Source: Candidatus Rifleibacteriota bacterium
GTDB taxonomy: Bacteria; Muiribacteriota; Ozemobacteria; Ozemobacterales; Ozemobacteraceae
Direction of reading: 5' to 3'
DNA: 56,829 nt
Assembly (NCBI GenBank): GCA_024710355.1
Contig: JANJUX010000045.1
Span: forward strand, 1-56,829
Shown here piece after piece: positions 34,421 through 44,000 of the stretch (positions are counted from its first letter, which is position 1; every line of letters starts with the position of its first letter). Made by a program: the position numbers and the translations under genes. The notes under the pieces were generated by a model. It saw only the letters and a list, made by a program, of their open reading frames with translations. It ran no database searches and was not told where the DNA came from.

Positions 34421-36130
34421 TTATTGAATGATGCCAAGTCGGGCAAGCAGAGCTTTGGCTGCGGACTTGGGGCCTTCTGACTGATAACCGTCGATGCCGA
34501 GCCTGGTTCTTAGCTGGCCGATCGTTGTGCCACCGGCAAGCATCGCCTGGAAAATTTTATGCGCGATCTTCTCGTGCATGTCGCGAAACTGTGAAGGCCC
34601 AAAAACATTGGCAAAATAAGAATGAACGATGCCGGTGCTTGTGGTTGTGCCCTTTGACATCGACGTTCCTTCTCTGAAAACATTCAGAGCCTGGCCGATA
34701 TCTTTGAATTCTTCGAGCTCCGGGTGTGAACTGTCGACTTCTTCATAATTATTGGCGTAGAGAAACAGATCGACGTGATGACCTCGCAGAATCTCGGTCA
34801 TTGTGGTCACTGGCAGAACTACCCGCGCGTTGGTGCGGTGTGGGCTCATTATAATACTGCGGTCAATGTTGCCGAAAGCGTAACCTGGCGACAAATCATC
34901 GAGTCTTACGAAAGCCCCGGTTTCTGTACCGTAAGCCATGACACCCTTGTCGGTAATCTTCAGACTGCCCATGTCGTCAAAGATTACCGTCAGCTTTTTT
35001 ATATTGCGGCTGCCAAGGGCGCGGAAAGCTTCAATCGTTTCAGATTTTCCGGCACCGGTGTCGCCGAGAACCAGAATATTGGCAGTTTTCCCGCCTGACA
35101 ATTCGATTTTGAACATGGCGCCATGTACCGGCATGCGCCCGCGCTTCATCATGATGATGTTGTGAAGAGTCAGAACCATTTTTTTAAGATAACCGAAATA
35201 GCCGAATGATTCTGCCAGTGGCACAACACCGATCAACAGATCGTTTTTCCGGTCATCGAAAAATACCGTCTTTTCTGCAAAGCCCTTAAAGGCCCGGCCC
35301 GGCAAGCCAAAGAAATATATCGCGTCGGGTTTCTTCGCCTGCGCGCCTTCATCAGCCAGTTCGAAAAGATTGCACAGCGTGGTTCCAAGATTGATGAACT
35401 GAGCATGAAAATACACATCGATGCGCAATTCGCCCACCATTGCCGGAAAACAGATGAACTGTCGAGGGTTGAAACCTGAGTTTATGAGAGGGTTGCGGTC
35501 AACTTCGATGAACTCGCCGGTGCGTTTATTAACCGGCGGATCAATTATAAGAGGCGGGTTGAGCAGCACCTGCCTGATTACCGGTATTTCGTCGATACGG
35601 CCGTATTCTGCCGGCAGACCGGTTTTGCCGGTTCGGGCGATCATGCCTGCCTGAAAACCTGCGGCGAGCTGCCGGTAAACTCTGGGTCTGTCGCTGGTGA
35701 TATTTTCGCAGATTTCACGATAGGCCTTGCGAACCAGGTGGTTCATGTGCGTGACCGTATCTTTAAAAGCCTTGTGGTCAGTGCTCGAGCTGTTGACTAC
35801 GACCAGAAAACGCTCGTATCTGCGCCAGAAATCATAGAGATTTTCGACGAGCTGATGAACATCGTAGATAAGTTCCTGGTTGAACTGCATTTCAGGGGCA
35901 AGCTCGGCCATGACCGCTTTAACAGGCTGCTTTTCGAGCCGGCGCAGCATTCTGACGATAAAGGCTGAGTCAGCACACGGGAGCCCGCCAAAAGGCGCAT
36001 GTCGCATGACAAATGCCCTGACCACCTTTTCAAAGGCGCTGTTGTTGAGAAGATCTTCGGTTGTTTGCGGCAGCCATGAAGCGTCGGTCCAGAGCAGGGC
36101 CATTTTCTGCAGTATCTGCAGTCTGTTCAT
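34421..36130 (-). CDS. PEP-carboxykinase-like P-loop protein
   Basis: This is a 569-residue cytoplasmic protein. The C-terminal half has a P-loop LGDTGAGKSETIEAF, a metal-binding DDMG soon after, then YGTETGAFVRLDDL, FLYANNYEEVD and KGTTTSTGIVHSYFAN. This resembles a clostridial-type family annotated as ATP-dependent PEP carboxykinase; the GKSET P-loop also recalls HPr kinase, to which PEPCK is structurally related. PEPCK interconverts oxaloacetate and PEP with ATP. The N-terminal half (1-300) is not recognised. The start is the first ATG; an upstream ribosome site is weak. It is leftward and alone in its transcription unit after a 126-base gap to glmS. Whether it is a true carboxykinase is open. 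Confidence 0.65.
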   Translation of the reverse strand: MNRLQILQKMALLWTDASWLPQTTEDLLNNSAFEKVVRAFVMRHAPFGGLPCADSAFIVRMLRRLEKQPVKAVMAELAPEMQFNQELIYDVHQLVENLYDFWRRYERFLVVVNSSSTDHKAFKDTVTHMNHLVRKAYREICENITSDRPRVYRQLAAGFQAGMIARTGKTGLPAEYGRIDEIPVIRQVLLNPPLIIDPPVNKRTGEFIEVDRNPLINSGFNPRQFICFPAMVGELRIDVYFHAQFINLGTTLCNLFELADEGAQAKKPDAIYFFGLPGRAFKGFAEKTVFFDDRKNDLLIGVVPLAESFGYFGYLKKMVLTLHNIIMMKRGRMPVHGAMFKIELSGGKTANILVLGDTGAGKSETIEAFRALGSRNIKKLTVIFDDMGSLKITDKGVMAYGTETGAFVRLDDLSPGYAFGNIDRSIIMSPHRTNARVVLPVTTMTEILRGHHVDLFLYANNYEEVDSSHPELEEFKDIGQALNVFREGTSMSKGTTTSTGIVHSYFANVFGPSQFRDMHEKIAHKIFQAMLAGGTTIGQLRTRLGIDGYQSEGPKSAAKALLARLGIIQ

Positions 36131-36303
36131 CGTGTGGTTACCTCGGGTGTGAAATTTTCAGCCACGAATTCTAGCGTTTTTCGCAAAAAAGTACAACCGG
36201 TTCTGCAAGGTTTCTGACTGGTGAATGCCTGGTTGCTATTAGCTGGCTCTGAACCTATAATGTTCGATGTTATTCATCGCCAGCCTTATTGCCGGAGGGT
36301 AAA

Positions 36304-37785
36304 ATGTATCGCGACAATCTTGAACAGTATGTGAACATGTGCCGGCTCAGTCGGGTGCCGACCGAGCCGCAGGGGCAGGACGAGCTCATCAGGGCGCTGC
36401 GCTACACCCTCTGGACCAAACGCTATGACGAACTGCAGGCTTTGTTCATGACCTGCGGTATGGGCGAAAGTGAAATAATCGAGCGCCGCCGCTTTTATCT
36501 CGAATTTGCGCCGCTGATCGGGCGGCTGGTGGTGCTTATTCCGTCGCTGCACCAGTATTTTATGCTTGATTACATCGCCGAAGACATGATCGACGGTGGT
36601 GATCCCGAGCTTGCCGCTGCCGGTCAGCGTCTGCAGACGGTTCTGCAGCATGCGAAGGCCGGAGCGAAAGATATTCGCGGCCGGGTTCTGATGCCGGCTT
36701 ACAGTGAGCTGAAGCCCGAAGTGCTTGAACATTACCGGCGTTTTCCGGGTGAGTTTCTTGCCCACTGCCTCGAAGCGAACTGGGAATACGATTCAGACCG
36801 GTCATACGGTCTGGCTGCGGCTATTGAACTACTTTCGCTTGAAAAGCCTGAGTTGCCGCTGATCGGGCCGATGCTGATGCAGTCGCTTGGCGATTACTCT
36901 TCGCCAGAACATTTTTTTGCAGTTTTTGCCGCGACCACGGTCAGTCTGCTCAATAACGCCGGCTATTCAGAATGGGCACAGGCTTGTCAGCAGGTGTTCG
37001 CACCTCTGACCGCAGGTTTCGACCCGGCAAAGGCCAGTGCGGCGAAGGCCAGTGCCGATGCTGGCGATGGCGCCGGCCATTCTGAAGCTGATTTTGGACC
37101 GCTGTCGCTCGGCAATATTTCGGCGGTCTGGAAAAAGGAAGGGGTGGCGCAGGCGCTGGTCATGGCGCGGCAGAGGCTGCTGATGACTCCCGAAGACCCC
37201 TTTGTCTGTGGCATGCTCGGCGACATTTATCTGGCGCAGATGAATGTGCCGCTGGCCCTGGCCTGTCTAAGCCGCGCCTGGCATCGCGCTCCCGATTCGC
37301 CGGTGGTTCTGCACGTTCTTGGGCAGGCCTTTCAGGCCGGTTATTTCGCCGCACAGGTCGATTTGTGTCGTCAAAAACTGTCGCAGCTGCCTGAAGTTCA
37401 GGCCAATCCGCGGCCATATCAGTTCGGCGTCGAACTGTTTCTCAAGTGTGACGCCGAAGAAACGCAGGTGGCGGTAAATGGTAACCATCTCGGTGCCTGC
37501 CCGCTGCAGATCCGCAATGTCAGGCCCGGAACCCTGAATATTCAATGGCTCCTCAAAAACGGCCGTGAAAAGCGTTTTTCGGTAACCGTCGAAGAGGCCA
37601 CCGTCGCCAAATTTCGCTACCACCCGGATTCAGACAGCGTCAGCGACGAAATCAGCCGCGACGGTGTCGTCACCGTCTTCACCTCAGAAGGCTCAAAAAC
37701 CCTCAACGAGCTGATTCCCGAATTCCTCGTCACCGACCTCGCCAATCTCCCTGACCCCACTATCGAACAATGCCTCGGCAGCTGA
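36304..37785 (+). CDS. Unknown cytoplasmic protein with TPR-like middle and C-terminal PEGA-like domain
   Basis: This 493-residue protein has no signal peptide or membrane helix. Residues 1-240 are helical and unrecognised. A short Ala-rich linker (AKASAAKASADAGDGAGH) follows, then TPR-like helices (about 270-370, MLGDIYLAQMNVPLALACLSRAW). Next is a beta-rich domain near 385-450 with AVNGNHLGACPLQIRNVRPG, similar to PEGA domains. The start at ATG 36304 has GGAGG 6 bases upstream; a TTG at 36289 would overlap that site. It is followed 22 bases later by the L,D-transpeptidase, so the pair is probably one operon with the next small membrane protein. Function unknown. Confidence 0.75.
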   Translation: MYRDNLEQYVNMCRLSRVPTEPQGQDELIRALRYTLWTKRYDELQALFMTCGMGESEIIERRRFYLEFAPLIGRLVVLIPSLHQYFMLDYIAEDMIDGGDPELAAAGQRLQTVLQHAKAGAKDIRGRVLMPAYSELKPEVLEHYRRFPGEFLAHCLEANWEYDSDRSYGLAAAIELLSLEKPELPLIGPMLMQSLGDYSSPEHFFAVFAATTVSLLNNAGYSEWAQACQQVFAPLTAGFDPAKASAAKASADAGDGAGHSEADFGPLSLGNISAVWKKEGVAQALVMARQRLLMTPEDPFVCGMLGDIYLAQMNVPLALACLSRAWHRAPDSPVVLHVLGQAFQAGYFAAQVDLCRQKLSQLPEVQANPRPYQFGVELFLKCDAEETQVAVNGNHLGACPLQIRNVRPGTLNIQWLLKNGREKRFSVTVEEATVAKFRYHPDSDSVSDEISRDGVVTVFTSEGSKTLNELIPEFLVTDLANLPDPTIEQCLGS

Positions 37786-37807
37786 TAATTGCCAAAATGG
37801 TCTGGCG

Positions 37808-38524
37808 ATGATTTTCAATAGACGTATTGTGTTGTTTTTTATCTGCATGGTATTTGTTCTTGCCGGTTTTTATTTCTTCTGGAGAACGATCTGGTTTCCG
37901 AAAGTTGTCGGGGTTTCCGGAATGCGCACAGTCGCTGATGTTATCGAACTTTATGGTGCCTCTGCCGATGCCGATCTGCAAGCGAAATTCGCTGTGGCGG
38001 GTGTGACTTACCCGCCCGCATCGCTGACATTTATCGCCCTCAAACAGGAAAGAACCCTTGAAGTCTGGGCACCGGGCAGCAATGCCCCGGTAATGGTCGC
38101 AGCCTATCCGATTCTTGCCGCCAGCGGCGGACCTGGCCCCAAACTGCGTGAAGGCGACAGGCAGGTGCCCGAAGGACTTTATCGTCTTGCCGGCCTTAAC
38201 CCGAACAGTAGTTTTCATCTGTCGATGAAAATCAATTACCCGAACGAATTTGATTTGCGTCATGCTGCCGCAGAAGGCCGTACCAGCCCGGGCAGCGATA
38301 TTTTCATTCATGGCCGTGAAGCCTCGATCGGCTGTCTGGCAATGGGCGACCCGGCAATCGAAAAGCTCTTTGTGCTGGTCGCCCGCACCGGTTTTGAAAA
38401 TGTCGAAGTCATCATGGCGCCTTACGATTTCAGAACAACGCCGTCGCCATCGGCAAGTGGCCCGGTCTGGCTGCCGGAACTCTACAACGCCGTCGCCGAA
38501 AGAATGAAGAACTTTACAAATTGA
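37808..38524 (+). CDS. L,D-transpeptidase/amidase-type YkuD protein, DpaA (YafK)-like
   Basis: This 238-residue protein has one N-terminal membrane anchor (LFFICMVFVLAGFYFFW) and a periplasmic catalytic domain. The segment VPEGLYRLAGLNPNSSFHLSM, then YPNEFD, then the active site DIFIHGREASIGCLAMGD, with His and catalytic Cys, matches the E. coli DpaA/YafK type of YkuD domain. That enzyme cuts the meso-DAP link between Braun lipoprotein and peptidoglycan rather than making crosslinks. This suggests a role in detaching proteins from the wall or remodelling it. The ATG follows the previous gene by 22 bases. The substrate here is inferred. Confidence 0.88.
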   Translation: MIFNRRIVLFFICMVFVLAGFYFFWRTIWFPKVVGVSGMRTVADVIELYGASADADLQAKFAVAGVTYPPASLTFIALKQERTLEVWAPGSNAPVMVAAYPILAASGGPGPKLREGDRQVPEGLYRLAGLNPNSSFHLSMKINYPNEFDLRHAAAEGRTSPGSDIFIHGREASIGCLAMGDPAIEKLFVLVARTGFENVEVIMAPYDFRTTPSPSASGPVWLPELYNAVAERMKNFTN

Positions 38525-38540
38525 TCAACAGGTGAACAAA

Positions 38541-38840
38541 ATGTGGCTCTGGATAGGTATCGTTGCCTCGATCTTCTGCCTCCTGGCAAGCGCCGGGTTG
38601 ACCATAATCTCCTGGAGTGAGACCGGCCCCGGCCTGGTCGTTTTTGCTCTGTTGACGCTGTTCTGGGCGCAGATGTTTTTTACCCTGCTTCGTCAGGCCA
38701 GAAAAACTGCCACCGAACCAGCCAGGGAGCCGATCGGCAGTCCGACAGTTTTCGTTCCCCATTGGTTTCTCATGGGCGCCATATTGCTCACCGCTCTGCT
38801 GGTCTGTCTGGCAATCATTGCGCCATTGCTTGCAAAATGA
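38541..38840 (+). CDS. Small two-helix membrane protein, unknown
   Basis: This 99-residue protein has three hydrophobic stretches: LWIGIVASIFCLLASAGLTI, then VVFALLTLFWAQMFFTLL, then a final LMGAILLTALLVCLAIIA. It has a short charged middle and no recognised motif. The start at ATG 38541 has AGGTGA 6 bases upstream; a GTG at 38532 is possible. It is 16 bases after the L,D-transpeptidase stop and likely co-transcribed. Confidence 0.65.
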   Translation: MWLWIGIVASIFCLLASAGLTIISWSETGPGLVVFALLTLFWAQMFFTLLRQARKTATEPAREPIGSPTVFVPHWFLMGAILLTALLVCLAIIAPLLAK

Positions 38841-38856
38841 CCGTCAGAAGCAGCTT

Positions 38857-40725
38857 TTAATTTTTGATCTGGTCGGCGGGAACAAGAGCTCTCAGCCTAT
38901 CGAGCAGCCGCAGTTCCTTGAGAAGCTCCGGGTCGCCGATCGATTTTGCTTCGAGGCTGAAATGCCGTCTGAACGCACTCAGAGCGTCATTCGCCGCGGC
39001 TGAGACCTGCAGTTTGCGGCCAGGGCGTTCCCAGTATGACCAGCCTGAGTCATCAGTCTCTGCGGTGCTGGGAACTCTGATGCCGTGCCGGCCGGTTGAC
39101 GTCTCTTTCAGCAGGTCAACGTATCTGGCCAGCAGTATGCCCTTTCTTATGCCATTGTCTTCGTAAAAGTCGCCGGGTTGAGCTTTCAGAATGATTTTTT
39201 CCTGCGCGTCGTGAATGGTCCCCTTGCGATCTTCATAGCTGAGCGTCAGAGTCAGCCAGGTATCGACCATTGGCCGGTCGAGCTGCAGCAGAATGATGCC
39301 GCCACGCGTTCCGTCTGTATTGGTGGGCGCGGGAAACAGTGTGCTCACATGCATGATGCGCCCGGTGGCCAGATCGGCTTCTGGCGAGCCAATAACCTTG
39401 CGAATCCGGCATTCGGGCGCCTGCACCTGCAGCGCCAGGTCGAAAACCATCGGATTGACCATGCAGTCGAACTCGTCGGCAAGACGCTTTCTGAATTCGG
39501 CCGGCGAATGCACCGAAAAATAGTTGGCACCCCTCACCTGCGAAATCGACTCCACCATTTGTGAGTTAAAATCAATACCCATGCCGATGAAGGTCAGGTA
39601 AACCCGGTTTTGCGCCATTTCACGCGTCATGTCGAGCAGCCCGGATTCGCTCGTATCGTCTGTATTCGGCATCGCGTCGGTCATGAATATGATGCGGTTT
39701 TCGTATTCGTCAGGATTACACAGGGAAAAGGGCGCGAGCATGCTTCTGCCGAGTTCCAGCCCTTCTTCCATACTCGTGGCACCGGTGGGTTCAAGCGCAA
39801 GAATATGCCTCTTGAGGGCTTCCATGTCGGTGCTTCGCACTGAGCTGACAGGTTTGGCCAGGTGGCTGCGATGGTTGAAGAGGGCGATACCGATGCGGTC
39901 ATCGGGCTGCAGCTGCTCGAGCATGGCGACAATCGATCGACATGCCGATTCAAGTTTCGTCATTTTTGCCGATTCAGCGTTCATGTCTGGCCGCCGGCGG
40001 TAGCTTTCGTAATAATACTGGTTGAAGGGACTGCTCATTGAGCCCGAAATATCGAGAACGACAACCAGGTTCAGCTTTTTGCGGGCCGCTGCGGCGCGGT
40101 CAAATTGCGAACTCAGGCCAACCGCAAGAAAGTGTTCGGTTTCACCGGTCAGCGGGTTGCGACTGCTGGCTGCCGACCATGTCGGCGCAAACAGCTTCGG
40201 CGAACTGTCTGAAGACACTGCAGCATTTTTCCCCGTGTCGAAGCGGTAATCGTAGAAAAGCCCTTCATAAGTGATATCAGAGGGGCGGGGCAGATAGCCG
40301 GCCAGAATGTTGGCCCGAAAATTGTTGATGTCTTTGGCGCCACCGACCGAAAAGCCGAAGTCGCGCGCCGTCTGGTCGGTTATGCAACTGACCATAGGCC
40401 CTGAAATAGAGAACAGAAAGAAAAAGGTGCCGATAATGGTTATTGAAGTGATCGCGGTGAGTTCACAGGCCAGAAACAGCTTCGAAATTTCGAGCAGAAT
40501 CATGAGAGCGACAATGTACAGCGGGATTTCCTGCAGGTATTCTTTCAGCATTGCCAGTGGCTGCTGGGCGGTCGGTTTTTCGAACTTGTATTGCCAGTCG
40601 TCGACCGGAACCTCGAAAAGCAGGCTGCCGACTGCCGGAATTACCTCGATCAGCAGTAGAGTCGCGAGATTGAGCATAAGAAGAACGAATAACAGCCGGT
40701 GAATGGTTGGAATTTTGTTCAACAT
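38857..40725 (-). CDS. Membrane-anchored von Willebrand factor A (VWA) protein
   Basis: This 622-residue protein has an N-terminal membrane helix and a second pair of helices (about 75-120). A VWA domain follows from about residue 230: the metal-ion (MIDAS) site VVLDISGSMS, the Thr of TGATSMEEG and the Asp of IIFMTDAMPN are all present, so ion binding should be intact. The last 200 residues resemble the beta-rich partner region found in BatA/YfbK-like proteins. Such proteins often assemble complexes at the envelope. The start at ATG 40725 has AGGAG 8 bases upstream; a longer frame to 40773 lacks one. It is divergent from the ankyrin gene. Confidence 0.85.
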   Translation of the reverse strand: MLNKIPTIHRLLFVLLMLNLATLLLIEVIPAVGSLLFEVPVDDWQYKFEKPTAQQPLAMLKEYLQEIPLYIVALMILLEISKLFLACELTAITSITIIGTFFFLFSISGPMVSCITDQTARDFGFSVGGAKDINNFRANILAGYLPRPSDITYEGLFYDYRFDTGKNAAVSSDSSPKLFAPTWSAASSRNPLTGETEHFLAVGLSSQFDRAAAARKKLNLVVVLDISGSMSSPFNQYYYESYRRRPDMNAESAKMTKLESACRSIVAMLEQLQPDDRIGIALFNHRSHLAKPVSSVRSTDMEALKRHILALEPTGATSMEEGLELGRSMLAPFSLCNPDEYENRIIFMTDAMPNTDDTSESGLLDMTREMAQNRVYLTFIGMGIDFNSQMVESISQVRGANYFSVHSPAEFRKRLADEFDCMVNPMVFDLALQVQAPECRIRKVIGSPEADLATGRIMHVSTLFPAPTNTDGTRGGIILLQLDRPMVDTWLTLTLSYEDRKGTIHDAQEKIILKAQPGDFYEDNGIRKGILLARYVDLLKETSTGRHGIRVPSTAETDDSGWSYWERPGRKLQVSAAANDALSAFRRHFSLEAKSIGDPELLKELRLLDRLRALVPADQIKN

Positions 40726-40998
40726 GGTTTTTCTCCTGAATAAGATCATCCGGGAAGGCTTTTTCAGGTGCAAAAGGACATGCCAGAGAGGTTTCCGGCA
40801 TAAACAGAGAGAAAATAGGGTATCAATGCGCGGGAAAGCCGGTCGGTGTGCCGTCAGACCCGGGCGCGAAGTGTGTAGACGAATTCACCGCAACTCGAAA
40901 ACACCTTCGTGGTTCAGAACCTGTATGCAATATAGGCGGATTTCTGCGAATGCCAAGGGGCAAGTTTTTTCTGCGCTGTTATCGGGTTTTTTGAGTGC

Positions 40999-41027
40999 TG
41001 GACAGAGTTGCAGCGATGTAGCATAAT
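40999..41027 (+). promoter_or_regulatory. Probable promoter of the ankyrin gene
   Basis: TGGACA and CATAAT are separated by 17 bases, and the ATG of the ankyrin gene follows 35 bases after the -10 box. The rest of the 336-base divergent gap (40726-41061) shows no gene or clear repeat. Confidence 0.5.
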
Positions 41028-41061
41028 GCTTTGACAACAAATAAATATTCAGGAGAGGGAA

Positions 41062-44000
41062 ATGGCCCGTTCAGGCTTACTGGTATGCCCGACACTGCTG
41101 ATGTGTCTTATGCTGGCTATGACAATGCCGTTGGCAGCTTCTAAAGAGGCTTCGCAGTTTTTTGTTCCGGGTGGCAGAATGCCTTTTCTGAAAGCATTTG
41201 AGAGAGCTGGCCGTGAAAATGCCCGAGTTACAAGTTCTGGGGCCGCTCAAGTCTTTGAAATTGCCTCGATGACCGGTAAAATCAATGCCGTGGCTCAAAT
41301 AGAGCATAAGGCCGACGAAAACTCTGCCTCTGAAACAGGTCTGCAGCTGCATAAAGCAATTCTTGCGAGAGATTCTGCTCTGCTTGCATCGCTTCTTGCC
41401 GGTGGCGCTGACCCGAATCATAAGAATAAAGACGGAGACACCCCTCTGATTGTTGCGGCTGAAAAAGAATTTCTGAGAGCGGTTCCGATTCTTTTAGAGC
41501 AAGGTGCCGATTTTCGAGCTACAGACAGCTCACAGCGCACTTTACTGCAGAAACTCGCTAAACTGAATGCTTTTGCTCTGGTGACTGATCTGATAGAACG
41601 CGGCGCCGATGTAAATGCTGTTGCCTCTGGTTCTACGACTCCCCTGATGGCTTCTGTATGTAATCGTGGCTTTGAGAGTGCTCTTGTTCTGATAAATAGC
41701 GGTGCCAAAATCAGCGCGACTGACTATCGTAAATGGACACCGCTGCATTATGCCTGCTACTTCCGCAATTTCCCCGCAATTTATCTTCTCGTTACGGCAA
41801 AAGCCGATGTAAACGCTGTCGATGCGAACGGGAATACGCCGCTGCTGACACTCGGGCACGACCGACACGGTTTTACGTCAGACTTTATCTGTTCAGCAGA
41901 CTATCTTCTTCAGCTCGGAGCCGATATAAATGCCGTTAACAACGATGGAAAATCATTGGTTGATTTTGCAGAAGCTTTTTATGACCCGGCAATTCTGCGT
42001 TTTATCATCGAGCGCGGCGGTCGTCTGAAGATCCCGGAATCAGTTCTGGCAGATAACCCCGACAATGCCACAAGTTCTCTGCTTTTGCAGGCGGTCACCG
42101 ATGGCCGACGGGCTCTGGCTGTCTGTCTGCTTGAATCTCTGCCGCCAGGTACAAAGCCGGCCGTTAATTCAGAAGGGAAAACCGCTCTGCATGTCGCCGT
42201 CGAGAGCAACATGGAAGACCTCGTCAATGCTCTGCTTGAAAATGGCTTTGATCCGAATCATGCCGATAATGCCAGTTCTACTCCACTGCACCAGGCAGTC
42301 AGTTACGGGATGGAACAGTATGTTCCGCTTCTGCTCGGTGCCGGAGCGAGAACCGACCTTAAAAACAGCCGTGGTGCCACAGCCATAAGGATTGCAGAAG
42401 AGCGCGGCAAATTGAGCCTTTACCGTTTTCTGTCAGAATGGAAGCCACTACAGGTTAACACGGCTTCTGCAGCTTTGCAGGTTACCGGTTCCTCGCTTAA
42501 TCTGGCCGAAGCAATGCGTGACCGTCTATGGCTGACCGTCAGGCATATGCTGGCTGAGAAGCGCGGAATCAACGACCGCGATGCTTCCGGGTCTTCGCCT
42601 CTGCATTACTGCTACGATGTCAGCAGGTGGCGCCTGGCCCGAAAGCTGCTCGATGCTGGCGCCGATCCGGCAGTGGCAGATGAAAACGGAAAAACTCCGC
42701 TGCACCTGGCCGCTGGCGAGGGTAACTGCTACCTCGCGCGAATGCTGCTGGAACACGGGACTCCGGTAGATCCTGCCGATAAAAAGGGAAGAACCCCGCT
42801 AAGCTACGCGATCGAAGGCAATCATCTGCCGGTTATCGACTTTCTGCTGAGCAGGGGAGCGGATATCAACCACGCAGATGTCGAGCGTAAAACCCCCGTT
42901 TTTTACATTAAAAGAGACGAAAGCGCTGCTCTTGTGCTTGAATGGCTCGCGTTGCGAGGTGCTGATGTTAATGTCGCCGATAAGTATGATTACACTGTTT
43001 GTCACCATCTGGCATGGAATAGCCGTTCTCCCGCTTTTTTCAAGAGTATGCAGCGTGCCGGGGTCGATATATTCAAGAAAGATAGATCAGGTCGGTCTCC
43101 TTTCAGCAATATAGTTGCCAACGGGTCAGAAGAGAACCTTGATTATTTTTTGCAGCAGCCTGCTTATCGCGAGGTAATTTTTTCGGGTGAATCTTTGATA
43201 TTGCACGACTGGGTCGCGTATGGCAGGGTCGAAATGCTGGAAAAATGCTTGAAGTATGGCGCATCGCCCGACCTGAAAAACCCGAAGGGTGAGGCGTTGC
43301 TGTTCGCCTCGCTTGAGCCCCGCAATGCCAGTGCAACTGCAATGTTAATCGCAGCCGGGGCCAGCGTGAAAGGAGTAGCCTGCGCCCGCGGCACTCTGCT
43401 TGAAGTTGCGCTGAAAAAAGCTCTTCATGAGCAGATTCGTATGCTGCTGGCTGCCGGGGCAGATCCGAACCAGGAGACCGTTTCCGGTATTCCGTTGCTG
43501 TGGCTGGCGGCTGGCAACTGGCAGGTCTGTGAACTGCTTGTTGAACATGGCGCCCGACCAGAAGTTGCCAGTCTGCAGGCTGAGGCTGCCAGGTCCTATC
43601 GTCGCCTGTTTCTTGAGACCCCCGAAGGTGTGGCAATATTGAAAAAACTGGCAGAGCGCGGAACCGATCTTAAGCCCCTGCTGCTGGTAGGCGATACGCC
43701 TGAAGAGCAGCAGGAGCATGTTTTCTCAATGGCCGAATCAAACCGGCTGCCAGCTTTTGAACTGGCTCTGGATACTGGCTTTCCGATAAATACAACTGAC
43801 AGTGATGGAAACACGTTGCTGCATATCGCCGCTCTTAACGGCCGAAAAGAAATCGCTCTTCTGCTGCTGCAGCGTGGTGCCAGTCTTGAGGCGCGCAATC
43901 AGAGCGGAGCTACCCCGCTTCTGATGTCGTTTGAAAGACATCCGGGCGCGGCGCTGGCACTGCTTGAAGCAGGTGCCGACCCTCAGGTTCGCCTTGCCGG

